DNA of 64,000 nucleotides, taken from NCBI RefSeq assembly GCF_007859615.1, contig NZ_CP042295.1, positions 124,001 to 188,000 of the forward strand. Direction: 5' to 3'. The DNA is from Mycoplasma anserisalpingitidis. GTDB lineage: Bacteria; Bacillota_I; Bacilli_A; Mycoplasmatales; Metamycoplasmataceae. Shown piece after piece: positions 1 to 11,691 of the stretch; the first letter of the stretch is position 1, and each line of letters opens with the position of its first letter. A program made the translations under genes and the position numbers. Below the pieces are notes generated by a model that was not told where the DNA came from, made no database searches, and saw nothing but the letters and a program-made list of their open reading frames with translations.

Positions 1-258
1 GCTTCAGCTATTGCAGGTGCTTTATCAGCAGGTTTAGGAGCATCAATTCCTGCTCCTCACGGGGGGGTATTCGTATTTATCGTTGCTCAAAAATGATACT
101 GATACATCTTCTCACTTGTTGTTGGTACTGTTATTGGTGCTTTTGTTCTTGGGGCACTCAAGAGAAATGTTGAAAACCCAGAACTTGGAAAATGAAAAGG
201 AATTCCTATTGGAAATGGAATTTCATTCAAAATTAACGCTAGAAAAGCGAAAAGATAG
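1..258 (+). CDS. fruA: PTS fructose-specific transporter, C-terminal end (partial)
   Basis: This is the last 85 residues of a membrane permease entering from the left edge. The segment GASIPAPHGGVFVF matches the conserved pre-C-terminal stretch of fructose-class PTS EIIC domains, and is followed by a transmembrane helix with two TGA-encoded tryptophans and a basic tail ending KINARKAKR. EIIC moves the sugar across the membrane while it is phosphorylated by the EIIB and EIIA parts, which are presumably fused or encoded upstream outside the window. The reading frame is certain; the fructose (rather than mannitol or related) assignment rests on the APHGG motif and is from memory of the family. 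Confidence 0.8.
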
Positions 259-329
259 TAAGAATTATAAAATGCAAACCAAATAATAGGTTTGTGTTTT
301 TAATTAAAAAACTTTACACAAAATAAAAT

Positions 330-358
330 TTGATTATTTTTGAATTTTTATGTATAAT
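330..358 (+). promoter_or_regulatory. Sigma-70 type promoter of a candidate small RNA
   Basis: A -35 box TTGATT (330-335), a 17-nt spacer and a perfect -10 box TATAAT (353-358) are seen. No open reading frame with a ribosome binding site follows; an RNA-like segment and an intrinsic terminator do. Start of transcription is expected near 365. Confidence 0.7.
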
Positions 359-364
359 AATTAC

Positions 365-486
365 GTTGAGTTCATTAATTGAACTATTGTTGCAAAGGCA
401 ACTTCTGGAGTCTAGCGCTCACTGTCCTGAAATAATAAAAAAATATTTCAAGAAATCTTTTTTGAAGCCTTACGGCTTTTTTTTAT
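365..486 (+). ncRNA. Candidate structured small RNA, about 120 nt
   Basis: The segment lies between a strong promoter and a GC stem plus T-run terminator, and has no plausible ORF. It can form two adjacent perfect hairpins: AGTTC (369-373) with GAACT (381-385), and GTTGC (389-393) with GCAAC (398-402) closed by an AAAG loop. A single-stranded GC-richer stretch (403-430) follows, then the terminator hairpin. It converges on ylxM-ftsY. I compared it by eye with the core motifs of SRP RNA, tmRNA, RNase P RNA and 6S RNA and saw none. It could be one of the small mycoplasma RNAs of unknown function, but I cannot name it. Confidence 0.5.
465..486 (+). terminator. Intrinsic terminator of the candidate small RNA
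   Basis: Stem AAGCC (465-469) / GGCTT (474-478) with a TTAC loop, followed by a run of T. The opposite strand has no T-run, so it serves the forward transcript. Confidence 0.75.
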
Positions 487-497
487 TTCTTAAAATA

Positions 498-728
498 CTA
501 TTCATCAATACTTTCATGTATTTTTTTTAGTTTTATTTTAGCTTTTTTGATTGAATCTTGTGCAGCTGCTCTAGTTGTAGCACTTATTTTAGCAATCTCA
601 GCATACGAAAGATCTTCGAAGTAATATAAATAGAAATTTTGACTTTGAGTTTGAGTTAAAAAATTCTTATATTTTTCATAGAGACTTACATAATACTCAT
701 TTTCATCAATAATTATTTCTTTACTCAT
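498..728 (-). CDS. ylxM: YlxM-type helix-turn-helix protein linked to SRP
   Basis: 76 residues. The core FYLYYFEDLSYAEIAKISATTRAAAQDSIKKAK (split here as FEDLSYAEIAKI and TTRAAAQDSIKKAK) is a sigma-region-4-like helix-turn-helix, as in the UPF0122/YlxM family, which in Firmicutes and mollicutes is encoded beside ftsY or ffh and stimulates the SRP GTPase. Here it overlaps the end of ftsY by 8 bp, so translation is probably coupled. The family normally has about 110 residues, so this one is short. Assignment rests on the HTH pattern plus the ftsY linkage. Confidence 0.85.
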   Translation of the reverse strand: MSKEIIIDENEYYVSLYEKYKNFLTQTQSQNFYLYYFEDLSYAEIAKISATTRAAAQDSIKKAKIKLKKIHESIDE

Positions 729-1713
729 TAATTAATTCCTTAGTCATTTCGTAAATGAATAATTCAAGGTCAAATTCTTGTAAATCGTCAAGTTTTTCTC
801 CCATACCAACATATTTAACATTTAAATCAAATTCATTTTTGATTGAAAGAATTATTCCGCCCTTACTTGTTCCATCTAATTTAGTCAAAATAATTCCAGT
901 TAAATTAGATACCTCTTTGAATACTTTGGCTTGACTTAAACCATTTTGACCAGTAGTTGCGTCCATAACTAAAAGTGACTCATGTGGAGCATCATTTTGA
1001 AATTTTTTAATAACCCCTACCATTTTATTTAACTCATTCATTAAATTAACTTTATTTTGTAGTCTTCCAGCAGTATCAATAATTAACAAGTCATAATTAT
1101 TATTTTTTGCATAATCCATTGCTTTATAAACTACTGAAGAAGGATCTTGATTTGGTTTATCAGGTTTTATAATGTCAACATCCACTCTTTTGGCTCATTC
1201 ACTGAGTTGTTCAACTGCTGCAGCTCTAAAAGTATCAGCAGCTGCAATTAAAACTTTCTTGCCTTCATTTTTAAATTTATTTGCTAATTTAGCAATACTT
1301 GTTGTTTTACCTGAACCATTTACACCAACCATAATAAAAACATTTAAACGATCATCTTTAACATTTAAATTAGTATTAACAATTGTGTTATTTGTATAAG
1401 CCTTAAAAATACCATCAGCTACAATCTCACCAATTAATTTAGGGTCAGTGATTTTATTAGCTTTAACTTCACCTTTAATTAATTCAATAATTTGGTCTAC
1501 TAAATTGTAGTTAATATCCGACATTATCAAAATTTCTTCAAGTTCTTCAAAATACTCTTCATCAATTTTTACGTGTTTATTTTGCAATTCACGAATTTTA
1601 GCACCAAAAGAACTAGTGTTAGCTAAACCTTTATCATAATGTGATATTTTTTCAAGTTGTTCTTTAGTTTGATCTTTACTAAAGAAATCTTTTAATTTTT
1701 TAAAAAGTTTCAT
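721..1713 (-). CDS. ftsY: Signal recognition particle receptor FtsY
   Basis: 330 residues, with one TGA read as Trp near codon 173. The SRP-type GTPase NG domain is complete: G1 [10 protein letters not shown], the insertion-box motif [14 protein letters not shown]3 DTAGRL, and G4 [10 protein letters not shown]. An N-terminal helical N domain of about 90 residues precedes it, and the acidic A domain of E. coli FtsY is missing, as is usual in mollicutes. It docks the SRP-ribosome complex at the membrane. There is no Shine-Dalgarno sequence; a TAAAAT box ends 6 nt before the ATG, so the mRNA is probably leaderless. Confidence 0.97.
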
Positions 1714-1719
1714 ACTTAT

Positions 1720-1725
1720 ATTTTA
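1720..1725 (-). promoter_or_regulatory. -10 box of ftsY, 6 nt before the ATG
   Basis: Reads TAAAAT on the reverse strand, with exactly 6 nt before the start codon, placing the expected transcription start at the A of ATG. Confidence 0.5.
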
Positions 1726-1745
1726 TAAAATTTAAGCAAAATAAG

Positions 1746-1751
1746 TAAAAT
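1746..1751 (+). promoter_or_regulatory. -10 box of the 1758 gene, 6 nt before the ATG
   Basis: TAAAAT followed by 6 nt and ATG. It is divergent from the ftsY box 20 bp away, and neither gene has a Shine-Dalgarno sequence. Confidence 0.5.
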
Positions 1752-1757
1752 ATTGAT

Positions 1758-2195
1758 ATGATAAAAAATAAAACTGTAGTTAGTGAAACTAAAGATTTGT
1801 ATGATTTAGAATTACTTTACAAATTAAGTTTAAAAAATAATTCTGAAGTTGAAAAAGATTATAAAAAAGTTAAAAAAATTTTCAAAAATTTAGATCCTAA
1901 AATTGATTTTAAGTTAAATTTTACTAGTGAAAATTTACCTAAAAAATCAATTAGTTCTGAAATGAGTAAATTTATTGAAGTTAACTCAAAATTAGAATTA
2001 TTAGATAATGTTTTTACTGAGTTATTTTCACAAATTTATGACAGTAGTTTTATGGAAAATTATTCTTTTGAAAGTAATGATGTTAAATATCTTTGTGGCT
2101 TATTAGATTTGAATACTCAGGAAAAAGATGACGATGATTCAATTATTGATTTAACTAAAACTACGAGAGTTATTGTTAACCAAGTTAAAATTTAA
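1758..2195 (+). CDS. Conserved-looking hypothetical protein
   Basis: 145 residues, lysine- and glutamate-rich, no signal peptide or membrane helix, so probably cytoplasmic. A short acidic run (KDDDDS) comes near the C terminus. I do not recognise a domain. It lies just before cmk-der with a 44-bp gap and is probably co-transcribed with them from the leaderless promoter at 1746; the gene context (CMP kinase, ribosome-assembly GTPase) gives no firm clue to function. Confidence 0.7.
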   Translation: MIKNKTVVSETKDLYDLELLYKLSLKNNSEVEKDYKKVKKIFKNLDPKIDFKLNFTSENLPKKSISSEMSKFIEVNSKLELLDNVFTELFSQIYDSSFMENYSFESNDVKYLCGLLDLNTQEKDDDDSIIDLTKTTRVIVNQVKI

Positions 2196-2239
2196 AAAAT
2201 TATGGTATATTAATAAGATAATAATTTAATGAGGATTTT

Positions 2240-2917
2240 ATGAAGAAAGTTAATGTTGCTATTGATGGACCAAGTGGAGCTGGTAAAAGTAGTGTAAGTA
2301 AAGAGATTTCTAATTTATTATCTTACACTCCAATAAATAGCGGAAGTCTTTATCGTGCTATTGCTCTTAATGCTTTAAGATTAGGAGTTGATTTAGTTGA
2401 CAAATCTGCAGTACTGAACACTTTAGTTGAAGGTATGATTGAACTAAAAGAAGACGAAAGTGTTTATTTAAATGGTGAAAATGTTTCAACTCAAATTAGA
2501 GCTGAACATGTTTCTAAAGCTGCTGCTGTAGTTGCTAAGTATCAAGAAGTAAGAAATTTTGTTGTGGATTATGTTCAAAAAATGACTAAAACCAATAAAG
2601 GTTTTATTGTTGATGGTCGCGATACAACATTTAAATTAATGCCACATGCTGAAGTTAAAATTTTCTTATGAGCAGAACCAGAAGAAAGAGCAAAACGTAG
2701 ATGTGACCAAAATCTGTCACTTGGTTATAGTAGTAATTATGAAGAAGTACTTTATGATGTTAAAATGCGTGATGCTCAAGATATGAATCGTGAAGTCGAT
2801 CCATTACATAAAACAGAAGATGCAATTTTAGTTGATTGTACCGATATGACTTTTGATGAAGTTGTTCAACATATTATAAATATAATAAAAGATAAAGCTG
2901 AGGAATTAGATGCGTAA
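2240..2917 (+). CDS. cmk: Cytidylate kinase
   Basis: 225 residues, the normal length. The P-loop is at the start ([16 protein letters not shown]), followed by the CMP-binding segment ([14 protein letters not shown]), the [10 protein letters not shown] motif and the lid [10 protein letters not shown], then [18 protein letters not shown]. One TGA codes Trp before AEPEERAK. It phosphorylates CMP and dCMP for nucleotide recycling. The start has a good Shine-Dalgarno sequence (GAGGA). Its stop overlaps the der start in ATGCGTAA, so the two are translationally coupled, a pairing seen in many Firmicutes. Confidence 0.96.
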
Positions 2918-4211
2918 TACAGTAGCAATAATAGGAAAACCCAACGTCGGAAAAAGCACATTATTTAATCGACTTGTAGGTAGAAGATCGTCAATAGTTT
3001 ATGATGAACCAGGTGTCACAAGAGATAGATTGTATGAAACTATCACTTGAACTGGTAAAAATATAAAAATAATTGATACTGGTGGAATTGAAATAGAAAA
3101 TAAACCATTTCAGGAACAAATTCAAATTCAAGCAAAAATAGCAATTGAAGAAGCTGATGTAATTGTTTTTATAATTGATGGAACAATGGAATTAACTAAT
3201 GATGATGCATTTATTATGAATATTTTAAGAAAGTCTAATAAACCAATTATTATTGGTGCAAATAAATTAGAATCTAATCAAGATTTTGATTATTCACTCT
3301 ACAAACTTGGTGGCGAAATTTTTAGAATTAGTGCACTTCATGGCGAAGGTGTTGGTGAATTGCTTGATGAAGTTGTTAAAAATCTAGATTTTAGTGAAGA
3401 ACAAGAGGAAGAATTATTTAAATTATCAATTATAGGTAAACCTAATGCTGGAAAAAGCTCATTACTAAATAATTTAGCTAAAGAAGAACGTTCAATTGTT
3501 TCTGATATAGCAGGTACCACTAGAGATAGTGTTAAAACTAAAGTAAAAATTGGCGATAAATTTTACAATGTTATTGATACAGCTGGAATTATGCGTAAAA
3601 GTAAATTAGTTGAATCAGTTGATCATTATGCTTTAATGAGAGCTATGAATTCCTTAAGTGAATCTGATTTATCATTAATTTTAATTGATGCTACAACTGA
3701 ACTTTCACACTTTGATGCAAGAATTATTGGTTATGCTCTAGAAAACGATAAACCGATTATTGTGGTAGTTAATAAGTGAGACCTTGTTGAAAAAGAAACT
3801 AACACGATGGCTCAATTTGAGAAAAAAATGAGAAATACTTTACATTTTGTTCCATGAGTTCCTTTTGTATTTATTTCTGCTAAATACAATCAAAGATTAA
3901 GTAAATTAATAGAAACATTAAACGAAGTTAGAGAAAATCTTGAGAGAGATATCAAACCTTCTTTATTATCAAATTTTATTATGGAAACGCAAATGATTCA
4001 ACCTGCAGCACCATATAATGGTGGAAAATTAAATATTTATTTTGTTAGAAAAACTTTAGATAAAATTCCTACATTTAATTTCTATGTTAATGATAAGAAA
4101 TTTCTTCATTTCTCATATCAAAGATTTTTAGAAAACCAACTTAGAAGCACATTTAATTTCAAAGGTTGTCCAATAAAAATGAACTTTAAGAATAAACAAG
4201 GGTTAGAATAA
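2910..4211 (+). CDS. der: Ribosome-assembly GTPase Der (EngA)
   Basis: 433 residues with two tandem G domains: the first has [16 protein letters not shown] and later DTGGIE, the second [21 protein letters not shown] and a VNKW motif, followed by the KH-like C-terminal domain. Trp is encoded by TGA at several places. Der binds the 50S subunit and is essential for its maturation. Start overlaps the cmk stop by 8 bp. Nothing unusual. Confidence 0.97.
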
Positions 4212-4215
4212 TATT

Positions 4216-4236
4216 AAGTCACATTGTGACTTTTTA
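4216..4236 (+). terminator. Terminator after der
   Basis: Stem AAGTCAC (4216-4222) / GTGACTT (4226-4232) with a 3-nt loop, then TTTTTA. Confidence 0.8.
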
Positions 4237-4247
4237 TTTAATTAAAA

Positions 4248-4267
4248 AAGCAATCATATTGATTGCT
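4248..4267 (-). terminator. Reverse-strand terminator of a lost gene
   Basis: AGCAATCA / TGATTGCT stem with a 3-nt loop; on the reverse strand it is followed by a T-run (the A-run at 4242-4248). It serves the gene remnant just to its right. Confidence 0.6.
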
Positions 4268-4273
4268 TAGTCC

Positions 4274-4354
4274 TTAAAGTTTAACTTCAGTAATAGTATT
4301 AGTTATTTGACGAATAAATATTTCTAAATCATCGTCATTAGTAAATTTTCCCCT
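4274..4354 (-). pseudogene. 3' remnant of a decayed gene
   Basis: On the reverse strand, 26 codons ending KFTNDDDLEIFIRQ then ITNTITEVKL and TAA read like a normal C terminus and sit directly before an intact terminator, but an in-frame TAA closes the frame upstream and there is no start. I take it as the tail of a degraded gene; the parent family is not recognisable. Confidence 0.35.
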
Positions 4355-4639
4355 TTATTTTTTTAATCATATTTAAATTATATTTTAATTTATGTTAAAT
4401 TCGAATTTTATAGATAAACAAGGCAAAAATTAAGCAGATTAACATCTGTATATTCATTAAATAAATGTGTTCATTAAGTTAATGTATCGTTTATGCTACG
4501 ATTTTTAAGTAATTTTTCAAATAATATCCATTAATTAAATGTGAATTTTTAAGGTATAAATTATGAAATATTTTCATATTTCAAATATTGCAAATTATTT
4601 TTTTACAACCAGGGTAAAATTATAATTAGAAAGGAATTG
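4355..4639. other. AT-rich intergenic stretch
   Basis: About 285 bp with no ORF, tRNA or strong hairpin that I can see. It presumably contains the promoter of the gene starting at 4640; no clear -35/-10 pair stands out. Confidence 0.5.
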
Positions 4640-6535
4640 ATGAATGAAATAGACTATAAAAATAATACTTTAGAGCCTATAAAAAATATATATGAGAAAA
4701 ATATATCATCTATTAATCAAATATTAAAAAATTATTTTAGTAATCATGATAATGAAAATATTGAATACAGAAATGAAGTAAATAGTTTGACTGATTCATG
4801 TAATGAGATATCCAAGAATATAAAAGATAGGAAAAAGAAAGACAAAATAATTCTAAGAAAAATTACAAATTTTTTCATTTTTATTTCTTTCTTTGTGATT
4901 TTAGGATTATTCTTTATAAAATTTTATAAAGAGAATAGAAAAATTATCTCTAGCTTTAAGGCTTTTAAACTTGAAAATTTGAAAGTAATTAGTAATCAAA
5001 AAAATAGAATTCAGTGACTTAAAACAGGTTATTTTTCAAATATTGACAATAGTACTGTTGTTGATTATGTTATGAAAAATTTTGGATTTAATCTTGAATA
5101 TAGTTTTGATTTTAATTTATTAAATGAGTTATTTATTGAAACGAGAAATAATATTTTTCCAAAGAATGTTATAGGTATTAAATCATTTTTAAAAATTAGG
5201 TATAAAAATACGCCTATATATAAAGTTTCACTTAGTGATTTATACTTTAAAATTATAACTACCTCCAACTCAGAAAGTTTTCCTTACAGTGCAAGAGTTA
5301 ATGGAAAAATAGTCACAAAATACGAAACATTAACTGCTTATCATAGAGAAAATACACCTTTTATAAATAATAAAGATTACATATTACTTAAAACTAATTT
5401 TTCTAAAGAATTAGAATTTGACAATATTGGTTCTAGTTCAAATTATAAATTCGAAAACAAGGACTTTAATAAATTTATTCAAATCACATCAAGAAGTGAT
5501 TCAAAAGAATCTGAAGTTGATTTGTTGCAGTTTTTTACTATAAAAACACAAGAAGATTACGTAAATTGATATAAATACTTAAATAAAACTAAACCAATTT
5601 TCTCAAAAAAAGATAAATTTTGAATTGTAAAAAGTAATAATACAAATTACTCGTCATTATTAATGAACAATGAGATTAGTTCATTTAACTTTGAAGATAC
5701 TATAGATTATAAATCTTCAAAAGTTCAACAGAATGTATCTACTTATGTGCAAAATGTTCTAATGGATTTAACAACTTTATTAATTCCACCTGTTATAAGT
5801 AGAGAACTATATGAAGAAAATGGTAATTATAAAACATCTAATATATATGAAGTAGAAAAAGAAAAAGAAACTAGAAAAATAGATAGCACACATTTATTAA
5901 CCGTTTTAAACAGTGATAAATATTTTACATTTAAAGGACATAAACCTTCGTTAAGTACTTGATTGTCGTTTGTAAGTTCTGAGGTTTATGATGAAGAAAA
6001 CGGTTGCATGCTTTACAATATTAAAAATAATTCATTTTATCATAAAGATCTCATTGACAATGTTGTCGTTGTTGGTAGACATGTGGGTGCTAAAGTAATT
6101 CCCGTCAAGTATCGAAGATTTTATGAGATGAGCGAATCTAAGTCAGTGTTTTTTATTGAAAATACTAAAGGTATTTTACTTCATGAATTTTCAATAATTT
6201 TGTCTCAAGAAGATATCAAGTATTTTAACGAAGCAATTTCAAAAATAGAGGCTGACAGTTATAAAGGAATTAAGTATCCTGATAACGACGAAATTTGAAC
6301 ACTGATTAGGTTATGATTTGGAAAAAGCATTTTTAATAATAAATTAAGTGTAAAAGAAAATGAAATTTTATCTATAATTAAAGAAATGTGCAAAATATTA
6401 CCTGATGATTTTGCAATTCACTGTAATCAGGTAGGGATATCAATTTGTGTAAATAACCAAGATTGAAGTAGTAGAACAAATGTGATAAATCAATTGATTA
6501 AACTATCAAAAAAATTATTTGAAATACAAAAATAG
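4640..6535 (+). CDS. Membrane-anchored DUF3137-like protein paired with LemA
   Basis: 631 residues with several TGA-encoded Trp. A charged helical N terminus (residues 1-75) leads to a single strong transmembrane segment (ITNFFIFISFFVILGLFFI, about 77-95), then a large soluble part. The N-terminal-helix/TM/long-domain plan next to lemA matches the DUF3137 partner of LemA known in many bacteria including mollicutes; that link is from memory and gene order, not from a motif. Function is unknown. ATG at 4640 follows AAAGGA; a TTG at 4637 is the less likely alternative. Seven TGA codons show it is decoded with Trp-TGA. Confidence 0.65.
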
Positions 6536-6544
6536 GAGATTTTT

Positions 6545-7228
6545 ATGTTAATAGACACTAGAATAGAACAAAATGAACAACCTGAAATTAATGTTCAAAA
6601 TCAGATTATTTCGCCTAAGGCAACAACTTCGCAAAAAATTCTTTTTGCTTTAATGATTTTCTTTAGCTGCATTTTGATTTTTGGTTTAATTTACTGACCA
6701 TATAAATGAATTTCATCATGACCAAATAAGTTAAATAGATTACAACTTGAAGTTAATGATGCAGCATCATTGATCGATGTTAATTTACAAAAAAGAAAAG
6801 ATACATTGGTAAAATTATTTGAAGAAACAAAAGCATATTTAAAATTTGAAAACGAAACTTTCACAAATGTTGCGAAATTGAGAAGTCTTAAGAGTGAAGG
6901 GATGAGCGAAGATGCTAAAACAACTCAAGAAATGAACAATTTGATGGAAAATATTTCAAGAGATATTAATATTTCGGTTGAAGCATATCCAGAATTAAAA
7001 GCTTCAAAAATTGTTTCTGAATTAATGAGTTCGAGTGAATATATTGAATCAGAGATTGCAGCAAGTAGAAGATTATACAATAAAAGAGTAAGTGAATTCA
7101 ACACAGAAATTTTCACTTTCCCAATCTTGATTAAGGCTCAAAAAATGAAGTTGCATTCAATGTCTTTATTTGCAGCAAGTAAAGAATCTAAAAAAGATGT
7201 TGATATGTCTGGTCTTTCAAACATTTAA
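6545..7228 (+). CDS. lemA: LemA family protein
   Basis: 227 residues. An N-terminal cytoplasmic stretch of about 30 residues is followed by one membrane helix (KILFALMIFFSCILIFGLIY), then a long helical domain with the LemA features: NKLNRLQLEVNDAASLIDVNLQKR and later SSEYIESEIAASRRLYNKRVSEFN, ending in a hydrophobic PILIKAQKM segment. LemA proteins have an outward-facing helical bundle; their role is unclear. The gene starts 9 nt after the DUF3137-like gene with Shine-Dalgarno AGGAG overlapping the upstream stop, so the pair forms an operon. Confidence 0.88.
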
Positions 7229-7260
7229 GAATTTTAGTTAGAATTTATCATGAATATAAA

Positions 7261-7284
7261 AAGTTGACATTTATTTGTCAACTT
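7261..7284. terminator. Bidirectional terminator between lemA and parE
   Basis: Nine-bp stem AAGTTGACA / TGTCAACTT with a 6-nt loop and A/T-rich flanks on both sides; it ends convergent lemA and parE transcripts. Confidence 0.8.
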
Positions 7285-7292
7285 ATTTTTTA

Positions 7293-9230
<1,938 letters not shown>

Positions 9231-9271
9231 TTAAATTAATTATCTTTATTTTTAATATTATTTAATTAATA

Positions 9272-9277
9272 TATAAT
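9272..9277 (+). promoter_or_regulatory. -10 box of the 9284 gene, leaderless spacing
   Basis: Perfect TATAAT, 6 nt from the ATG. The divergent parE box lies 41 bp to the left, so both genes share a very short control region. Confidence 0.65.
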
Positions 9278-9283
9278 TTTTAT

Positions 9284-10015
9284 ATGAATGAATTAAGTTA
9301 TGAAATTACAAAGAAAAAAACCAAAAGTTCTTATTTATCTCTGACCTTAATTTTTGTAGGTATAGGTTTATTTGTTTTTGGAGCACTAGTTTTAGGTTTA
9401 GGAATTTTTTCAAAAAATGTAGAGAGATTTATTGCAAGTAATTTCACTAATTATAGTTTTTACATTACTTACTTAGTTTCGACAATAGTATTTATTGTAT
9501 GATTATTTTTATTTTCTTATCTACATAAAAAAATGCCGTTTCCAGTTTTAGTTGTTGGATATATATTTACAGTTATTTATATGGCACTTGTAACATTTAT
9601 CTCAATGTATGCTAATAATATTTCAACAAATAATCTTTGATTGATTGCTTTAATATTTTTAATTAGTGTTCTATTAACTATGGCTTGTGGAATTATAGGT
9701 TATTTTGAGTTAATAAAAGTAAAAGTGATGTGAGTTTTATCAATAGTTTTACTTATTGGATTTGTTGTATTGTTTATTATAAGTCTATTTGTGTTTAACA
9801 GTACAATCGAGATGATTTATTCATTAGTTGGACTTGCAATATCAGGAATAAATATTTTCTTCTCATTTTACATTATTAGTAAGAAAAATAATGAATTTAC
9901 ATTCAATTCAACTAAAGATATGCTTAAAGAGTCTATAAGCGATGCAATATTTATCTTTATTAACATAGTTTATATGATTTGATATTTACTAAGACTTTTT
10001 GGTTCTAGAGATTAA
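9284..10015 (+). CDS. Seven-helix membrane protein, Bax inhibitor-1/YccA-like
   Basis: 243 residues with about seven hydrophobic segments separated by very short loops and a lysine-rich N terminus (YEITKKKTKSS) on the cytoplasmic side. The overall length and helix spacing fit the UPF0005/BI-1 family present in many mycoplasmas, whose bacterial members act as calcium-leak or stress-related membrane proteins. No catalytic motif supports this, so the family call is tentative. Four TGA codons are read as Trp, mostly inside or next to helices. Confidence 0.6.
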
Positions 10016-10031
10016 GCCTTTAGGGCTTTTT
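10014..10031 (+). terminator. Terminator of the 9284 gene
   Basis: AAGCC / GGCTT stem beginning inside the stop codon, followed by TTTT. Confidence 0.7.
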
Positions 10032-10040
10032 ATTTTGCAA

Positions 10041-10067
10041 AAATAAAACTAGGAATAAATCCTAGTT
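10041..10067 (-). terminator. Terminator of rpsF-ssb-rpsR
   Basis: AACTAGGA / TCCTAGTT stem (10047-10067), with a T-rich tail on the reverse strand. Confidence 0.75.
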
Positions 10068-10083
10068 AAACACTGAGTAAACA

Positions 10084-10341
10084 TTATTTTTGTACACGAA
10101 CACGAACGATTGTGTATGGTAATAATGCAACAAATCTAGCTCTTTTAATTGCGTTTGATACGCTTCTTTGGTGTTTTGCACATGTTCCTGACATTGATGA
10201 TGATTTAATTTGACCTGTACCACTAATGTATCTTTTAAGTAATTCTAAATTTTTATAATCAACATAGTTCATGTTTTGTTCACAGAATTCACAAACTTTT
10301 CTTCTTGAACCAAAACCTTTTTTATTTTTCTTAAAGTTCAT
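10084..10341 (-). CDS. rpsR: 30S ribosomal protein S18
   Basis: 85 residues, typical length. Signature segments are KVCEFCEQN, the central YKNLELLKRYISGTGQI and the basic KHQRSVSNAIKRARFVALLPY. The N-terminal CEFC pair resembles the zinc-type (C+) S18 forms, but only two Cys are at the N terminus with one further Cys (SGTCAKH), so zinc binding is possible and not proven. Last gene of the rpsF-ssb-rpsR operon. Confidence 0.97.
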   Translation of the reverse strand: MNFKKNKKGFGSRRKVCEFCEQNMNYVDYKNLELLKRYISGTGQIKSSSMSGTCAKHQRSVSNAIKRARFVALLPYTIVRVRVQK

Positions 10342-10363
10342 TTTTTCTCCTATTTATTTTCTA

Positions 10364-11149
10364 TTAATCGAAATCTAAATTGTGATTAGGGTTAAAAATA
10401 TCATCTTCTAAATCATCATCACTATCTAATTCAAATAAACTTGTGTCATTTTTATTAGATGAGTTTTGATCACTGAATAAAGAACTATTAAAACTATATT
10501 CATCTTCTTCATCGTCAAGGTTACTTAAGAAATCTTGATTCGTAGAAGTTTGGTTATTTGATAGGTTTAATTCATTTAGTTTTTCAGTTGGTGTAAAACT
10601 AATTTTTTGATTACTCATCTCACTTTGTACAGATGGTCTTGAAAAACTTTCATCAACTGTAAAACCAGCAAAACTATTGTTTGATGCATTGTTATATAGT
10701 GATTGGTTTGAAGTTGTATTATCAAATCTATGCACTTGTTGATTTGGAACGTTTTGAACACGTTCACTAAAATCTTTTGAAGGCATATTCGCTACAAATC
10801 TATTGTTAGCATTTTGATTTGATGAATTCATTCTAGATTGAACTACTGATTTAGGTTCTAAAATATTGATATTATCAACATTTACTTCAAATGAAGTTAC
10901 ATTCACTCCATCTCTTTGATAAGAACTCATGTAGATTGAACCTTCCACTGCTATTAAAGTTCCCTTAAATACATTTGAAGTCATAAAATCAGCATTTGCT
11001 CTTCATGCAACTAATGGAATAAAATCTGTTACATCTGTTGTACCACGACGATTAATTGCTAATCTTACTCTAGCGTATCTTATTCCACTTTGAGTTTGAA
11101 ATATCCTTATATCAGATGAAACTCTACCAATCAAAAGTACTTTATTCAT
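10364..11149 (-). CDS. ssb: Single-stranded DNA-binding protein
   Basis: 261 residues. It starts MNKVLLIGRVSSDIRIFQTQ, the usual SSB OB-fold entry, with ARVRLAINRR and WRANADF next; the OB fold ends near residue 115. The C-terminal part is a long low-complexity, Asn/Ser/Gln-rich linker that turns strongly acidic and ends HNLDFD, a version of the DDDIPF-type interaction tip. It is longer than most SSBs because of this linker. Lies between rpsF and rpsR, the standard order. Shine-Dalgarno AAGGGG precedes the ATG. Confidence 0.94.
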
Positions 11150-11180
11150 ATTAACCCCTTATCTTAAAATCAACTATTAA

Positions 11181-11543
11181 TTATTCTTCAGTCTTAGGTG
11201 CGACTTTTCTAGGTGTTGATTTACGAACTACTTTTTTTGTAGCTTTTTTAGTGTTTGTAGGTTTTAAACCACTTTCTGTATCAAGGTTGATAACTAATTG
11301 TCTTCAAACTTGTTTTACAATGTTAGATCTACGTACAAATTCAGAAATTAATTCAGGTTTTGATTCAACTTCTGCATTTACATATTGAGCGTGTTTTGAT
11401 TTGTTAATTGAGTATGATAATTCGTTGATAGCTAATTTTTCAGCTTTTTTAACACCGTTTCCGAATACTTCTTTAAGTAAATCGAAAGCAACATTAACGT
11501 CAGCCTTAGGATCAACGATCATCATGATTTCGTATTTAGCCAT
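11181..11543 (-). CDS. rpsF: 30S ribosomal protein S6
   Basis: 120 residues from the ATG at 11543, chosen because AGGAGG lies 7 nt upstream; an in-frame ATG 21 nt further up would give MSKRRLN but has no such site. Core S6 sequence MAKYEIMMIVDP, then AINELSYSINKSKHAQY and FVRRSNIVKQVWRQLV. A basic Lys/Arg/Pro tail of about 25 residues (KATKKVVRKSTPRKVAPKTEE, 21 residues in all) extends past the usual end of S6. First gene of the operon. Confidence 0.95.
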
Positions 11544-11665
11544 ATTAAGCCTCCTTTTGGACATTCAGGGTTATTAAAAACCAAGGAGTAAAATTACTCT
11601 TTTATATTATATAGATTTAGTATTTTTTAAAGACTTATTTTCTTATTTTTATGGTCAATTTTTCA

Positions 11666-11691
11666 CAAAAAAAGATCTCATAATGAGATCT
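11666..11691 (-). terminator. Terminator of the giant SGNH gene
   Basis: AGATCTCA / TGAGATCT stem with a TAA loop, directly after the stop codon at 11692-11694, followed on the reverse strand by seven T. Confidence 0.85.
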
